Source of the DNA: a virus
Reading direction: 5' to 3' (one strand)
DNA length: 47,068 nucleotides
IMG/VR virus record: IMGVR_UViG_3300046817_000437
Coordinates: 1 to 47,068 of that record
Part shown: positions 39,783 to 47,032 of the stretch, one piece after another
Layout of the letters: every line of letters starts with the position of its first letter
Position numbering within the stretch: position 1 is the first letter of the stretch
Translations under genes and position numbers: made by a program
Notes under the pieces: generated by a model
Seen by the model: the letters and a program-made list of their open reading frames with translations, nothing else
What the model was told of the DNA's origin: nothing
Databases searched by the model: none

Positions 39783-39948
39783 GCCCGACACGCAGACCGT
39801 GGCGCAGATGGCGGCGACGATTGCGAGTGGGCTGGCAGCCCAAGACGACAGTCAACTGACCGAGGAAGGCATCGCCGTCGTGTCCGTCCGCATCGCCCGC
39901 GCCATCGTCGCGGAAGTCCAGCGTGCTGAGACGGAGGAGCAGCCATGA
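39775..39948 (+). CDS. Hypothetical protein, 57 aa
   Basis: ATG 39775 starts ATGGCTAAGCCC, echoing the GTGGCTAAGCCC start of the upstream gene. MAKPDTQTVAQMAATIASGL is followed by an acidic helical part ending AEVQRAETEEQP. The stop overlaps the next ATG (ATGA). No family recognised. Confidence 0.5.
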   Translation: MAKPDTQTVAQMAATIASGLAAQDDSQLTEEGIAVVSVRIARAIVAEVQRAETEEQP

Positions 39949-40208
39949 CGGACACGCGCTACTCGGCGGATGAACTGCGGCAGAATGCGATTATCATCCA
40001 ACGCGGAACACCGCAAGACACCGCCGCGCACGTCGCGGCCATGCTTCGCCAAGCCGCCCGAGACGCCGAGACGCTGGCGGGGATTCGGGCGTGGCTGGAA
40101 CGTGAAAGCAAGCAATCGGTGACCGATGACAGCATCGCTAACGCATGGGGCAATTGTGCAAGGTGGGCACTGGAACAACTCGACCGACTCTCCCGAGGTG
40201 ACGCATGA
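39945..40208 (+). CDS. Hypothetical protein, 87 aa
   Basis: ATG 39945 after GGAGGAG. Helical and Ala-rich (AAHVAAMLRQAARDAETLAG; ANAWGNCARWALEQLDRLSR). Overlaps the next gene by 4 nt. Similar composition to its neighbours, suggesting a shared origin. No family recognised. Confidence 0.55.
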   Translation: MTDTRYSADELRQNAIIIQRGTPQDTAAHVAAMLRQAARDAETLAGIRAWLERESKQSVTDDSIANAWGNCARWALEQLDRLSRGDA

Positions 40209-40453
40209 CTGACCTGACGCTCTCGACGGCGGAGTTGGACGCGCTGGCGAACCGCACCGAAGACGGCTTGCTCTACGCACACGGCTTAAGAGGCGTGGTG
40301 ATGGACGGAGAAGACGTGGCCCGCCTCGTCGCGATGGCCCGACGCACCGAGGCCGCCGAGCGGAAGCTGGCCGCCGTTGACGCGGTGCTGACGGCGTTCC
40401 CTGCCGAGTGGACCGTGTTCAAGCGCGACATCCAACGTGCCCTCCAGGAGTGA
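40205..40453 (+). CDS. Hypothetical protein, 82 aa
   Basis: ATG 40205 (ATGA overlap). Starts MTDLTLSTAELDALANRTED, which echoes the MTDTRYSADELRQNA start of the gene before it. Helical throughout. No family recognised. Confidence 0.55.
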   Translation: MTDLTLSTAELDALANRTEDGLLYAHGLRGVVMDGEDVARLVAMARRTEAAERKLAAVDAVLTAFPAEWTVFKRDIQRALQE

Positions 40454-40480
40454 ACAAGATTCCCCAGCAGGGAGAGTTCC

Positions 40481-40585
40481 ATGATCCACGACCTGCTTCT
40501 CGTACTAACCGGCGCAGTCATCGGCTGGTTCACAGTGATCGTCGTCTACGCCATCGCCAACCGAAAGGACAAAGATGTCCACTAA
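40481..40585 (+). CDS. Single-pass membrane peptide, 34 aa
   Basis: ATG 40481 after GGGAGAG. MIHDLLLVLTGAVIGWFTVI and VVYAIA form one membrane helix with a short charged tail (NRKDKDVH). It overlaps the next start by 11 nt. Function unknown. Confidence 0.55.
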   Translation: MIHDLLLVLTGAVIGWFTVIVVYAIANRKDKDVH

Positions 40586-40748
40586 GGACTACAGACCGCA
40601 GGACTGGGAGGAAGTCTACACCCTGCAACGGGAGATGACTTCGATGAATGCGAGGCTGGATGTGATCGAAGACCGGCTTAAATACCTACGGGCACTCGCC
40701 CGCGAACGGCAAGCAGTGAACGGGATGCGTGAGGGGGCTACTCGATAG
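40575..40748 (+). CDS. Helical hypothetical protein, 57 aa
   Basis: ATG 40575 lies inside the end of the membrane peptide gene, after AAAGGAC. Coiled-coil-like (LQREMTSMNARLDVIEDRLK then YLRALARERQAV). The membrane peptide plus coil pair resembles small two-gene lysis or envelope units but no proof is seen. Confidence 0.5.
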   Translation: MSTKDYRPQDWEEVYTLQREMTSMNARLDVIEDRLKYLRALARERQAVNGMREGATR

Positions 40749-40751
40749 AAC

Positions 40752-40781
40752 TTGCTTTGCAACACATTTCCATGGTATAAT
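40752..40781 (+). promoter_or_regulatory. Rightward promoter P40.75
   Basis: TTGCTT (40752-40757), 18-bp spacer, TATAAT (40776-40781). The -10 box sits in an odd palindrome GGTATAATACC. Resembles P37.8 (both CTTGCTTTGC and CATTTCCATG-like spacer). A normal 5' leader with GAGG precedes ATG 40806. Confidence 0.8.
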
Positions 40782-40805
40782 ACCCATACACTGAGGAGCT
40801 CGTAC

Positions 40806-41366
40806 ATGCGTCAACGAACTCTGCACCCGTCCGAACTGACCAAGCCTACGGCGAAGGAATCTCCTTTGACGGAGGCTCTCGTGTTGTCCCAGTTTCTCGA
40901 GATCATGCTCCCGCTTACGCGAACAAAACGCTGGACGACGTCGAGGATTGGGCTCCTCCCGGACAGGTCCCTGCGGCCGATCCTCGACACACTGGCCCTA
41001 GAGAAATACGGGCACTACGACCGGGATACGTGGCAAGCGTATTACCGGGACAAGAACTGGGCGAACGAAGTCTACGCCAATGTGGACTTGATGTTGAAGC
41101 GGGGAAGCATCTACACGAAGCACTCCATGTTTCCAGGGGTCCCATCGGGTACCCCGGAATACTGGCGACGTTACCGCGAGTTGAACCGGGAGACCGTAAA
41201 CAAGTACCATAAGGCGGCGGCTGCAAGACACCGGAGCAAGATGAAGCGGATCGAAGAACAAACGGAAGCGGACGTAGCGGCCCTTCTGAACGGGACTGCG
41301 GATGTGGTCCAGGATCCCGGGGGCACGCCTCTGGAAGTCGAAGACCTTCTCAAGGATCTAGGGTAG
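40806..41366 (+). CDS. Hypothetical protein, 186 aa
   Basis: First gene behind P40.75. Mixed helical protein (LSQFLEIMLPLTRTKRWTTS; YGHYDRDTWQAYYRDKNWAN; YWRRYRELNRETVNKYHKAA), with a basic middle and an acidic end. It could bind DNA or be an early regulator. No family recognised. Confidence 0.6.
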   Translation: MRQRTLHPSELTKPTAKESPLTEALVLSQFLEIMLPLTRTKRWTTSRIGLLPDRSLRPILDTLALEKYGHYDRDTWQAYYRDKNWANEVYANVDLMLKRGSIYTKHSMFPGVPSGTPEYWRRYRELNRETVNKYHKAAAARHRSKMKRIEEQTEADVAALLNGTADVVQDPGGTPLEVEDLLKDLG

Positions 41367-41389
41367 GAACAGGAACACAGGAGCACAGT

Positions 41390-41728
41390 ATGCAGGACAT
41401 GCACATGGAGTTCGAGCGGGTTCCCACGAACTCGTTGAAGCTGGTGAATTTCAAGGGGGGTGGCGGGTGCCAGTGGCATCAGATGCCAGGGCAGCCGGAG
41501 GGGTGGGGCTACATCGATGATTTTGACGGTGGGATGGCCGCCTTCGACAATGACGGGATTCCGTCCACAGTTCCCAACGGAGCCCCCGGTGCTGCCAACT
41601 ACGTCATCTGCGATGGGACGAAGCTCCTGACAAAGCCGAACTTTGACTGGGTCAAGGGCTCGATTGTCAACCCCTCTCTCCCCACGCCCTCGTTCTTCTA
41701 CCTCTACATGAAGACGAGCAATGCGTAA
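41390..41728 (+). CDS. Hypothetical protein, 112 aa
   Basis: ATG 41390 after ACAGGAGC. Gly/Pro-rich with aromatic residues (FKGGGGCQWHQMPGQPEGWG; YIDDFDGGMAAFDNDG; FFYLYMKTSNA). Likely beta-rich. Its end overlaps the 333-residue gene, so they may act together. No family recognised. Confidence 0.55.
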   Translation: MQDMHMEFERVPTNSLKLVNFKGGGGCQWHQMPGQPEGWGYIDDFDGGMAAFDNDGIPSTVPNGAPGAANYVICDGTKLLTKPNFDWVKGSIVNPSLPTPSFFYLYMKTSNA

Positions 41729-42722
41729 CGCTGCCGCTAACAGCCTCTTGTTCAGTGGGGCCTCATCCGGTGGGCGGGTGGACCCGTACTCATTCTCCCT
41801 CGAACAGCTCGCGCGCGTGCGTGCCGCAATCTGGACGAACCGAGCTCCGCTTTCCCTCGGCCCCCGGCCCAACCAGGCCAACAACGTCAACGCGCTGGAT
41901 TACTACGAGCACTTTTCACCCTCGGACAAGCGGACAGCGCTCCGGTTTTACAAGCACTCGGGCGTGTACACCCACGCGCCAACCGGTCCCTTTGTCGACG
42001 CTGGGTATCACGGGATTTATCCCGCCCAGCCAACAGTGCCCACATCCAGTCAGGTATCTGACTACGTCGCCTGCATGCAGTCCTGGTGGGATGCGGGGCT
42101 CATACCCGTGCACTTTGTGCACCCGGACGGCTGGTCCCTCGAAGACATGGATGCGCTTGCGGACATCTACCGGCGGGACGACGTCCAGCGCGTGTGCCGC
42201 GTGGTCGTCCCGACCGGCTGGGAACCGACCCAGTACGGCTGGAAGGCCCAGTACTGGGCCGACATCGTCCAGAAGGTGCAGGGGTGGTTCGGAGCGAACG
42301 CCGACAGGACCCTTTGGGCTCTGCATACGGCAGCGGATACGGACGCCCCGACCGGCGACGGCGATGACTTCCCGAATGGGAATGCCGGGGCGTGGCAGAT
42401 CGTAGCCCCGCACATCCACGTGTGGCTGGCGCAGCACGGGCCGTATTCTTCCAGTCCGCAGGACAACCCGACGCTCGCGGGAGAGTTCGGGGACTTGTGG
42501 GATCCAAGTGTCCGTGGTTCCTACCCCAACCGACTCCAGTACGGCTATGCTGGGTGGCCCACGTACTCCAAGTGGCCGACTGGTGGGGTCCGTGCTTGTG
42601 CGTGGGAGCAAACGTCGTTCACTGCGTTTAATGACGGAGACTGGCCGGAATCGAACTCGATCGCGTGGGGCCATTTGGCCCTGGAGCGGGGCTCCGCAGG
42701 GGCCGGAGACTCGTGCGACTAA
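41721..42722 (+). CDS. Putative TIM-barrel hydrolase-like protein, 333 aa
   Basis: A Trp/Tyr/His-rich globular protein with alternating strands and helices: YHGIYPAQPTVPTSSQ, WWDAGLIPVHFVHPDGWSLE, VCRVVVPTGWEPTQYGWKAQ, TLWALHTAADTDAPTGDGDD, HIHVWLAQHGPYSSSP and LAGEFGDLWDP. The acidic strand ends (HPDGW, AGEFGD) resemble glycoside hydrolase barrels acting on polysaccharide. It is transcribed with early-side genes, not with the virion. It is the best, still weak, candidate for a cell-wall or capsule-degrading enzyme. Confidence 0.4.
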   Translation: MRNAAANSLLFSGASSGGRVDPYSFSLEQLARVRAAIWTNRAPLSLGPRPNQANNVNALDYYEHFSPSDKRTALRFYKHSGVYTHAPTGPFVDAGYHGIYPAQPTVPTSSQVSDYVACMQSWWDAGLIPVHFVHPDGWSLEDMDALADIYRRDDVQRVCRVVVPTGWEPTQYGWKAQYWADIVQKVQGWFGANADRTLWALHTAADTDAPTGDGDDFPNGNAGAWQIVAPHIHVWLAQHGPYSSSPQDNPTLAGEFGDLWDPSVRGSYPNRLQYGYAGWPTYSKWPTGGVRACAWEQTSFTAFNDGDWPESNSIAWGHLALERGSAGAGDSCD

Positions 42723-42767
42723 CTCCGTCCGAGTCCCCGAAGGCCTCGAATGGGGCCACATCTGCAC

Positions 42768-42796
42768 TTGAACCGCACTTTGAAGTGTGGTATAAT
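42768..42796 (+). promoter_or_regulatory. Rightward promoter P42.8
   Basis: TTGAAC (42768-42773), 17-bp spacer, TATAAT (42791-42796). The spacer holds a small palindrome CACTTTGAAGTG. The shared CTTGAACCGC block links it to P38.2. Confidence 0.82.
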
Positions 42797-42802
42797 TACT
42801 TA

Positions 42803-42912
42803 ACAATTGAGCACGCCGTGCGTTCCGCATGTGTGCGGCGTGTTCCGAAGGCGTTGGTTGGGAATTTTCCCACCCACGAAGCGGCAGGAAGACGCCGCGA
42901 GAGGACAGCAAC
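42803..42912 (+). promoter_or_regulatory. Structured 5' leader, about 110 nt
   Basis: Between P42.8 and ATG 42913. CACGCCG (42812-42818) pairs with CGGCGTG (42836-42842), and TGGGAA (42859-42864) pairs with TTCCCA (42867-42872). GAGAGGAC precedes the start. Could stabilise the mRNA or control translation. Confidence 0.5.
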
Positions 42913-43242
42913 ATGTCACTGATGGACGAAGTCAACAACGAAGTCTCGTCGATGAACGAAGAGCAGATCCGTGCCGCCCTGGCCAAGTTCAAGGAGCAGG
43001 CGGATCTCCGCAAGGCCAAGCAGACGGAGCGCAACAAGAACCTGACTCCCGAGCAGAAGGCCGAGCGCTCCGCGCGTGCCGAGGCCTACCGCCTCAAGAA
43101 CCCCGACAAGTTCAAGGCGCAGCGCGAGGCGTACAACAAGAAGCCCGAAGTCATCGAAAAGCGCAAGGCGTACATGAAGAACCGCAACGCCAAGCAGAAG
43201 GCGATCTTGGCGAAGGCCAAGGAGCTCGGGATCATCAGCTAG
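42913..43242 (+). CDS. Highly basic helical protein, 109 aa
   Basis: Lys/Arg/Ala/Glu-rich almost throughout: LAKFKEQADLRKAKQTERNK, ERSARAEAYRLKNPDKFKAQ, YNKKPEVIEKRKAYMKNRNA. One continuous charged helix is likely, with repeated spacing of Lys and Tyr. It looks like a nucleic-acid-binding protein. Flanked by a strong promoter and a long hairpin, so probably well expressed. Its link to QueC, two genes on, is positional only. Confidence 0.65.
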   Translation: MSLMDEVNNEVSSMNEEQIRAALAKFKEQADLRKAKQTERNKNLTPEQKAERSARAEAYRLKNPDKFKAQREAYNKKPEVIEKRKAYMKNRNAKQKAILAKAKELGIIS

Positions 43243-43252
43243 CGCGGCGCAA

Positions 43253-43315
43253 GGCAACCTTTGGACCGGGACACTGTGGTAGATGCTAGACACAGTGACC
43301 GGTCCTTTCGTTGCC
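43253..43315 (+). terminator. Long hairpin after the basic protein gene
   Basis: GGCAAC/GTTGCC, GGACCGG/CCGGTCC and CACTGTG/CACAGTG pair in one 20-bp interrupted stem with a 12-nt loop. The inner part is followed by TTTC. Only short T-runs follow, so partial termination or RNA processing is as likely as full termination before the queC transcript. Confidence 0.6.
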
Positions 43316-43371
43316 GCTGTGCGGGACCTTGCACTGCAAGTTTTCGTTCCACTACCACAAGGAAGGTACCA

Positions 43372-43611
43372 ATGAGCCTGAAGAATCCGAAGACGGGGGA
43401 GTCCGCTCCGTTCACTCTCCGTCAAGCCGCCGCGTACGACCACGCAACCGAAGCACGTTCGCGCCTGAGCGCGTGGGGCATCGTGTCCCGAGACCGTCAC
43501 ACGCGTGGAGTCTCCCGGAAGCAGACGCGCCTGCGGCGTAACGCCGGCGTCTCTCTCCAGCGTTGGCAGGAGATGAAGGCAGAGATGGCAGCAGCCGAGG
43601 CCACGAAGTGA
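43372..43611 (+). CDS. Hypothetical basic protein before queC, 79 aa
   Basis: ATG 43372 after AAGGAAGG. Starts MSLKNPKTGESAPFTLRQAA, then a basic helical part (RHTRGVSRKQTRLRRNAGVS; LQRWQEMKAEMAAAEATK). The stop overlaps the queC GTG start, implying coupled translation. No family recognised. Confidence 0.6.
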   Translation: MSLKNPKTGESAPFTLRQAAAYDHATEARSRLSAWGIVSRDRHTRGVSRKQTRLRRNAGVSLQRWQEMKAEMAAAEATK

Positions 43612-44297
43612 GCGGCCGCGCTGTCGTTCTCGTGTCCGGAGGCCTCGACTCGTGCGTCTCGCTCGCACTCGCCCACCGAGCTTACGGAGTAGGGTGCATC
43701 CCAGTGAACTTCGCCTACGGCCAGAGGCACTCGCGGGAGATCGTCGCAAGTACTCGGATCTGCGAGCACTACAACTTGGCGTATCCGATCACGTTCAACC
43801 TGGCTCAGGCGTTTCGGATGACGGGTGGGTCCAGTCTGACAAGCGGAGTCAACGAGGGGAATCCGTCGGAGGAACACGTCCTACGTACTGCGGACGCACT
43901 GCCGTCGACGTTCGTTCCCGGCCGCAACATCATCATGTTGAGCTTCGCCGCAGCCCTCGCCTACACGGAACGAGCGCAGGCGATCTACGGGGGATGGAAC
44001 CAACTCGACTACTCCGGCTATCCTGACTGCCGAACGGAGTTCCTCCTATCGATGGAGGACGCACTCGCCCACGGTCTTGATCTGCCACCTGGTGCACTTG
44101 CCATCCGTGCTCCGTTGGTCTCCATGTCCAAGGCGGAGATCATCCAACTGGGACAGGTGATCAACGCTCCTCTTCACCTAACCTGGTCGTGCTACGCGGG
44201 GGGATCGGCCCCGTGCGGTGAGTGCGACAGCTGCAAGATTCGCATCGCGGGATTTGCTACGCTCGGGGTCCCCGACCCCGCACTGGAGGCACTGTGA
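43608..44297 (+). CDS. queC: 7-cyano-7-deazaguanine synthase QueC
   Basis: Converts 7-carboxy-7-deazaguanine to preQ0 with ATP and ammonia. The PP-loop SGGLDS is at residues 10-15; YGQRHSREI and FVPGRNIIMLSFAAALA are typical; the C-terminal zinc site is C195, C203, C206 and C209 (C-x7-C-x2-C-x2-C). GTG 43608 overlaps the preceding stop; the frame's earlier ATG 43563 lies inside that gene. There is no fused amidotransferase domain, so it is a plain QueC making preQ0. It lies about 5.5 kb from queD across the circle junction. Confidence 0.93.
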   Translation: MSGRAVVLVSGGLDSCVSLALAHRAYGVGCIPVNFAYGQRHSREIVASTRICEHYNLAYPITFNLAQAFRMTGGSSLTSGVNEGNPSEEHVLRTADALPSTFVPGRNIIMLSFAAALAYTERAQAIYGGWNQLDYSGYPDCRTEFLLSMEDALAHGLDLPPGALAIRAPLVSMSKAEIIQLGQVINAPLHLTWSCYAGGSAPCGECDSCKIRIAGFATLGVPDPALEAL

Positions 44298-44464
44298 GAG
44301 TCATCTATCGACGGGACGAAGAGAAGAAGCACAGCGTGACCTACGTCCCAGACGTCGCCAAGAACGAAAACGACCCTCTGGGCAAGATCTACGTGAGGAA
44401 GATCACCGGTCTCACGACTTCGGAATACCTCGTCATAACCGTGGAGGAGCACACCCGTGCCTAA
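44294..44464 (+). CDS. Hypothetical protein, 56 aa
   Basis: GTG 44294 overlaps the queC stop. Basic then mixed: VIYRRDEEKKHSVTYVPDVA, GKIYVRKITGLTTSEYLVIT. It looks like a small beta protein. Overlaps the next gene by 8 nt. No family recognised. Confidence 0.6.
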   Translation: MRVIYRRDEEKKHSVTYVPDVAKNENDPLGKIYVRKITGLTTSEYLVITVEEHTRA

Positions 44465-44702
44465 CCCTCTCCGTTTCGACATCCGTAGGAAGATCACGAC
44501 CCAGGGTCCCAAGCCCTTCTGGGCACCGGTGGGCTCTTTGACCCTCTGGAACAACCCCGACAAAGTCAGTGGCCGGCTCCGGCTATTCATGCTCGAAGGA
44601 GAAGAGCTGTATGTTTTCGAAGCGAAGGAACGCGGAGCTCAGTCCGAAGCACCACCTGCGGAGCAGAACACCGACGTGGCCAAAGGCGACATTCCGTTCT
44701 AA
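44457..44702 (+). CDS. Hypothetical protein, 81 aa
   Basis: GTG 44457 after GGAGG. Beta-rich core (LRFDIRRKITTQGPKPFWAP; RLRLFMLEGEELYVFEAKER) and an acidic, Pro-containing tail ending KGDIPF, a pattern reminiscent of the SSB C-terminal peptide (D-I-P-F). A single-strand-binding or protein-docking role is possible but unproven. Confidence 0.6.
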   Translation: MPNPLRFDIRRKITTQGPKPFWAPVGSLTLWNNPDKVSGRLRLFMLEGEELYVFEAKERGAQSEAPPAEQNTDVAKGDIPF

Positions 44703-44778
44703 ACACCCGCGGCTCTCAGGCGCTGTGATCATAGGCGCAGCAATCCTGTTTGGCTACCTGCTCAGTTACCTGTTCTAA
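44611..44778 (+). CDS. Small membrane protein overlapping the previous gene, 55 aa
   Basis: ATG 44611 has AAGGAGAAG at good spacing and lies in another frame of the upstream gene. The N-terminal part is basic (MFSKRRNAELSPKHHLRSRT), and the end is one membrane helix (GAVIIGAAILFGYLLSYLF). The hydrophobic part lies outside the overlap, which supports expression. No family recognised. Confidence 0.45.
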   Translation: MFSKRRNAELSPKHHLRSRTPTWPKATFRSKHPRLSGAVIIGAAILFGYLLSYLF

Positions 44779-44789
44779 GAGGAGATAAC

Positions 44790-45143
44790 ATGCCCCGTAT
44801 CCACTCCCACTTGAAGGCAAGTTCCCGTGCGATCTACTCCACTCTCATCCCGTCGGACTCCACCATGCTCTCGGCTCTCGAAACCGACCTCGCTGGACGG
44901 GTTCCCCAAGACCTACTTGGCGAGGCCGACCGCGTTACGATTTCTTACTGCATGCTGGCGCAACTACTCCTCGAACGCATCGCTTGCACAAACACGGCGC
45001 TAGCCGCCGACGTCCTCGAAGCTGCTACGGAATTCGCACAGTGCGAGCAACGGATGGTGGCACTCCGGCAGTCTTCTCCAAACATGTCTGCGCTTGTCGA
45101 CCGGTTGCTCGAGCATATGGAGGAGCGGGAGCAAGAGCAGTGA
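44790..45143 (+). CDS. Hypothetical helical protein, 117 aa
   Basis: ATG 44790 after AAGAGGAG. Helical, with Leu-rich centre (VTISYCMLAQLLLERIACTN; AADVLEAATEFAQCEQRMVA) and an acidic end (LLEHMEEREQEQ). Overlaps the next GTG start. No family recognised. Confidence 0.6.
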   Translation: MPRIHSHLKASSRAIYSTLIPSDSTMLSALETDLAGRVPQDLLGEADRVTISYCMLAQLLLERIACTNTALAADVLEAATEFAQCEQRMVALRQSSPNMSALVDRLLEHMEEREQEQ

Positions 45144-45811
45144 ACTTGCAACTTGCTTGGTGGGAAGCCGAGGAACTCCTCGAACACTTCACTGCGCGGC
45201 CGGACATCTGGGCACAGGATGTGGATAACCCAGCCCTTTGGCTGCGCACGCAGGACTCGGTCGAGCGGGAACCCCTCCTCATGCTGCAGGTTGTGCCGCC
45301 CACGTCCACAGCGAGGTTTCGCCAGTACCTAGTACAGGTCACGCCCCTGACAGACCCCGCCTGGGCCTTTGAATACGTGACGGGGATGCTTGCCGGGTGG
45401 ACCTCGTACGCGGACCGCCTTGACCTCGAACGGCTGTACCAAGCTGACCTGGGCCTACCGGAGAAAGAAGCCAAGGTGGCAGCGCTGGCGGCTGCCCACA
45501 CGTTTCTCGTCGGAACGTTGTCCTCCGAACTCCGGCAGGACTCCGAACAATGGAAGGCTGAACCTCGGGCTCTTCCACAAGCGCAAGAGATCCTGGGCCA
45601 ATGGCCAGTGGGACACAACCAGGGTTGGGTCAGGCTCATGGTGGGACCACACGGCTTCGTCCTCTGCAACCTCTCGATCCACGGCCCGCAATCGCACGAA
45701 ATGGGCTTCAACGTCACGGAGTTCACGGGGCACCTAGTCCCTCGGCAAGGCCGCAGTGTCTCGTGGTTGGACCGGCTACGCAATACTCTTTTCGGAGACT
45801 CCCTAGTATGA
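45140..45811 (+). CDS. Hypothetical protein, 223 aa
   Basis: GTG 45140 overlaps the previous stop. Contains many Trp residues (LQLAWWEAEELLEHFTARPD; WAFEYVTGMLAGWTSYADRL; EILGQWPVGHNQGWVRLMVG). Mixed alpha/beta, soluble. Located between queC and the exonuclease, so it belongs to the DNA-metabolism transcript. No family recognised. Confidence 0.6.
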   Translation: MNLQLAWWEAEELLEHFTARPDIWAQDVDNPALWLRTQDSVEREPLLMLQVVPPTSTARFRQYLVQVTPLTDPAWAFEYVTGMLAGWTSYADRLDLERLYQADLGLPEKEAKVAALAAAHTFLVGTLSSELRQDSEQWKAEPRALPQAQEILGQWPVGHNQGWVRLMVGPHGFVLCNLSIHGPQSHEMGFNVTEFTGHLVPRQGRSVSWLDRLRNTLFGDSLV

Positions 45812-46005
45812 CCCAAGTGCTCGCATTCTGCAACGAATGTGGGAGCAAGCTCACACCCACTTCGTCCGTTCAAACACGGGAAGACTCGACCACCCGAACC
45901 GGCTACATGTACTATTGTCGGGAGGACGGGAACTCCTTCCGCGTTGAAATCGTCCAAACGCCCACCGTAAGAGAGGAGGCTCCAAGTGAAAGATCTACAG
46001 GTTGA
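45808..46005 (+). CDS. Zinc-ribbon protein, 65 aa
   Basis: ATG 45808 (ATGA overlap). FCNECGSKLTPTSSV has the first C-x2-C of a zinc ribbon, and YMYYCREDGNSFRVEI the second half with one Cys, as in transcription-factor-like RpoB/TFIIS ribbons. The second ribbon has only one clear Cys, so zinc binding may be partial. It overlaps the exonuclease start by 20 nt. Confidence 0.65.
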   Translation: MTQVLAFCNECGSKLTPTSSVQTREDSTTRTGYMYYCREDGNSFRVEIVQTPTVREEAPSERSTG

Positions 46006-47032
46006 AGTAGACGGACTGCAACTCGTCCTGAACAGTGAGTTCAACGGGAGGCAGTCCTCGGTGCAAGAATACGTGGACTGCCACCGCAAGTACGGCTGGC
46101 GGCGGATCGAGAACCTCGAACCGGACAAGCCCTCCTGGGCTCTTGAATTCGGCTCAGCCACCCACATCTTCCTCATGGAGCAGAAGCGGGGCACGCCCCT
46201 CGCGGAAAGCATAGACAAGGGACTGGTGCGGCTGACCTCGAAATTCCCCAAGTCCATGTTCCCGGGGGACGACGAACTCCTGTACGAGCACCGGGAGATG
46301 GCCAAGAACATGTGGCCCGCGTACACTGCGTACTACGCGGACGAAGATGACATGACTCCGCTGGGCCTGGAGATCAAGGGGCGAGTGGAAGTCGGACAGG
46401 GTACCAACGTCTTCCTCGTCTTCACAATCGACTCGCTGGCGAAGCAGCTCGACCAGTTCTGGATCGTCGACCACAAGACCATGGCGAAGAACGACGATAG
46501 GAATTTCGAGAAGCATGCGTTCTCCATGCAGCTGACGGCGTATACGTACGGGGCTTCGAAAGTCCTCGGAGCCAGGATCGCAGGCGCCATGATCAACGGC
46601 TTGATCAAGACAAAGTCCCCACAGTTCCGGCGGGAGTTCTACATGCGGACGGACGCCGAGCTGCTCGAGTTCGAGAACGAGTTCCCGGAGATCGTTCGGG
46701 AAATCGCATGGCGCCATGCACGGGTCGCCGCTGGCGAGGACTGGAAGACAGTGTTCTACAAGAACACGGACCAGTGCATGTCGTATTACAAGTGCCCGTT
46801 CTTCGACCTCTGTGGGCATGACTCGGAAATGAACCGGACGATGTTCAAGAAGCGCGAACCGGACTACATGGACGATCCGAACATCCTGCTGAATCCCCCG
46901 AAGGAGCAAGCCGATGCTAGCACTGAGGTACGAGTTGGCGATCCGACGCCGGGACATGCTCCGGGCGAAGGAACACTTGCGGAGGGCGCTGGGATGCAGC
47001 CGGGAGACGGCGGAGAGCCTGTCGCTGACTGA
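45986..47032 (+). CDS. PD-(D/E)XK exonuclease with Fe-S cysteines (Cas4/AddB-like)
   Basis: 348 residues from GTG 45986. The nuclease core is WIVDHKTMAK with D162 and K164, then MQLTAYTYGASKV, the helix carrying the Q-x3-Y motif. Cys32 (YVDCHRKYGWRR) and C264, C270 and C276 (QCMSYYKCPFFDLCG) match the four ligands of a 4Fe-4S cluster in Cas4 and AddB-type nucleases. The C-terminal 45 residues are Gly/Pro/Glu-rich. With the Sak4-like ATPase and SSB-like protein downstream it forms a phage recombination set, likely resecting ends for annealing. Confidence 0.85.
   Translation: MKDLQVEVDGLQLVLNSEFNGRQSSVQEYVDCHRKYGWRRIENLEPDKPSWALEFGSATHIFLMEQKRGTPLAESIDKGLVRLTSKFPKSMFPGDDELLYEHREMAKNMWPAYTAYYADEDDMTPLGLEIKGRVEVGQGTNVFLVFTIDSLAKQLDQFWIVDHKTMAKNDDRNFEKHAFSMQLTAYTYGASKVLGARIAGAMINGLIKTKSPQFRREFYMRTDAELLEFENEFPEIVREIAWRHARVAAGEDWKTVFYKNTDQCMSYYKCPFFDLCGHDSEMNRTMFKKREPDYMDDPNILLNPPKEQADASTEVRVGDPTPGHAPGEGTLAEGAGMQPGDGGEPVAD

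Noticed and set aside
41916-43037. Leftward frame of 373 residues across P42.8
   Set aside because: It spans a promoter, a leader and two rightward genes; no plausible start.
45025-46326. Leftward frame of 433 residues opposite the exonuclease region
   Set aside because: Antisense to overlapping rightward genes with good starts; composition is Arg/Ser/Cys-rich and shadow-like.
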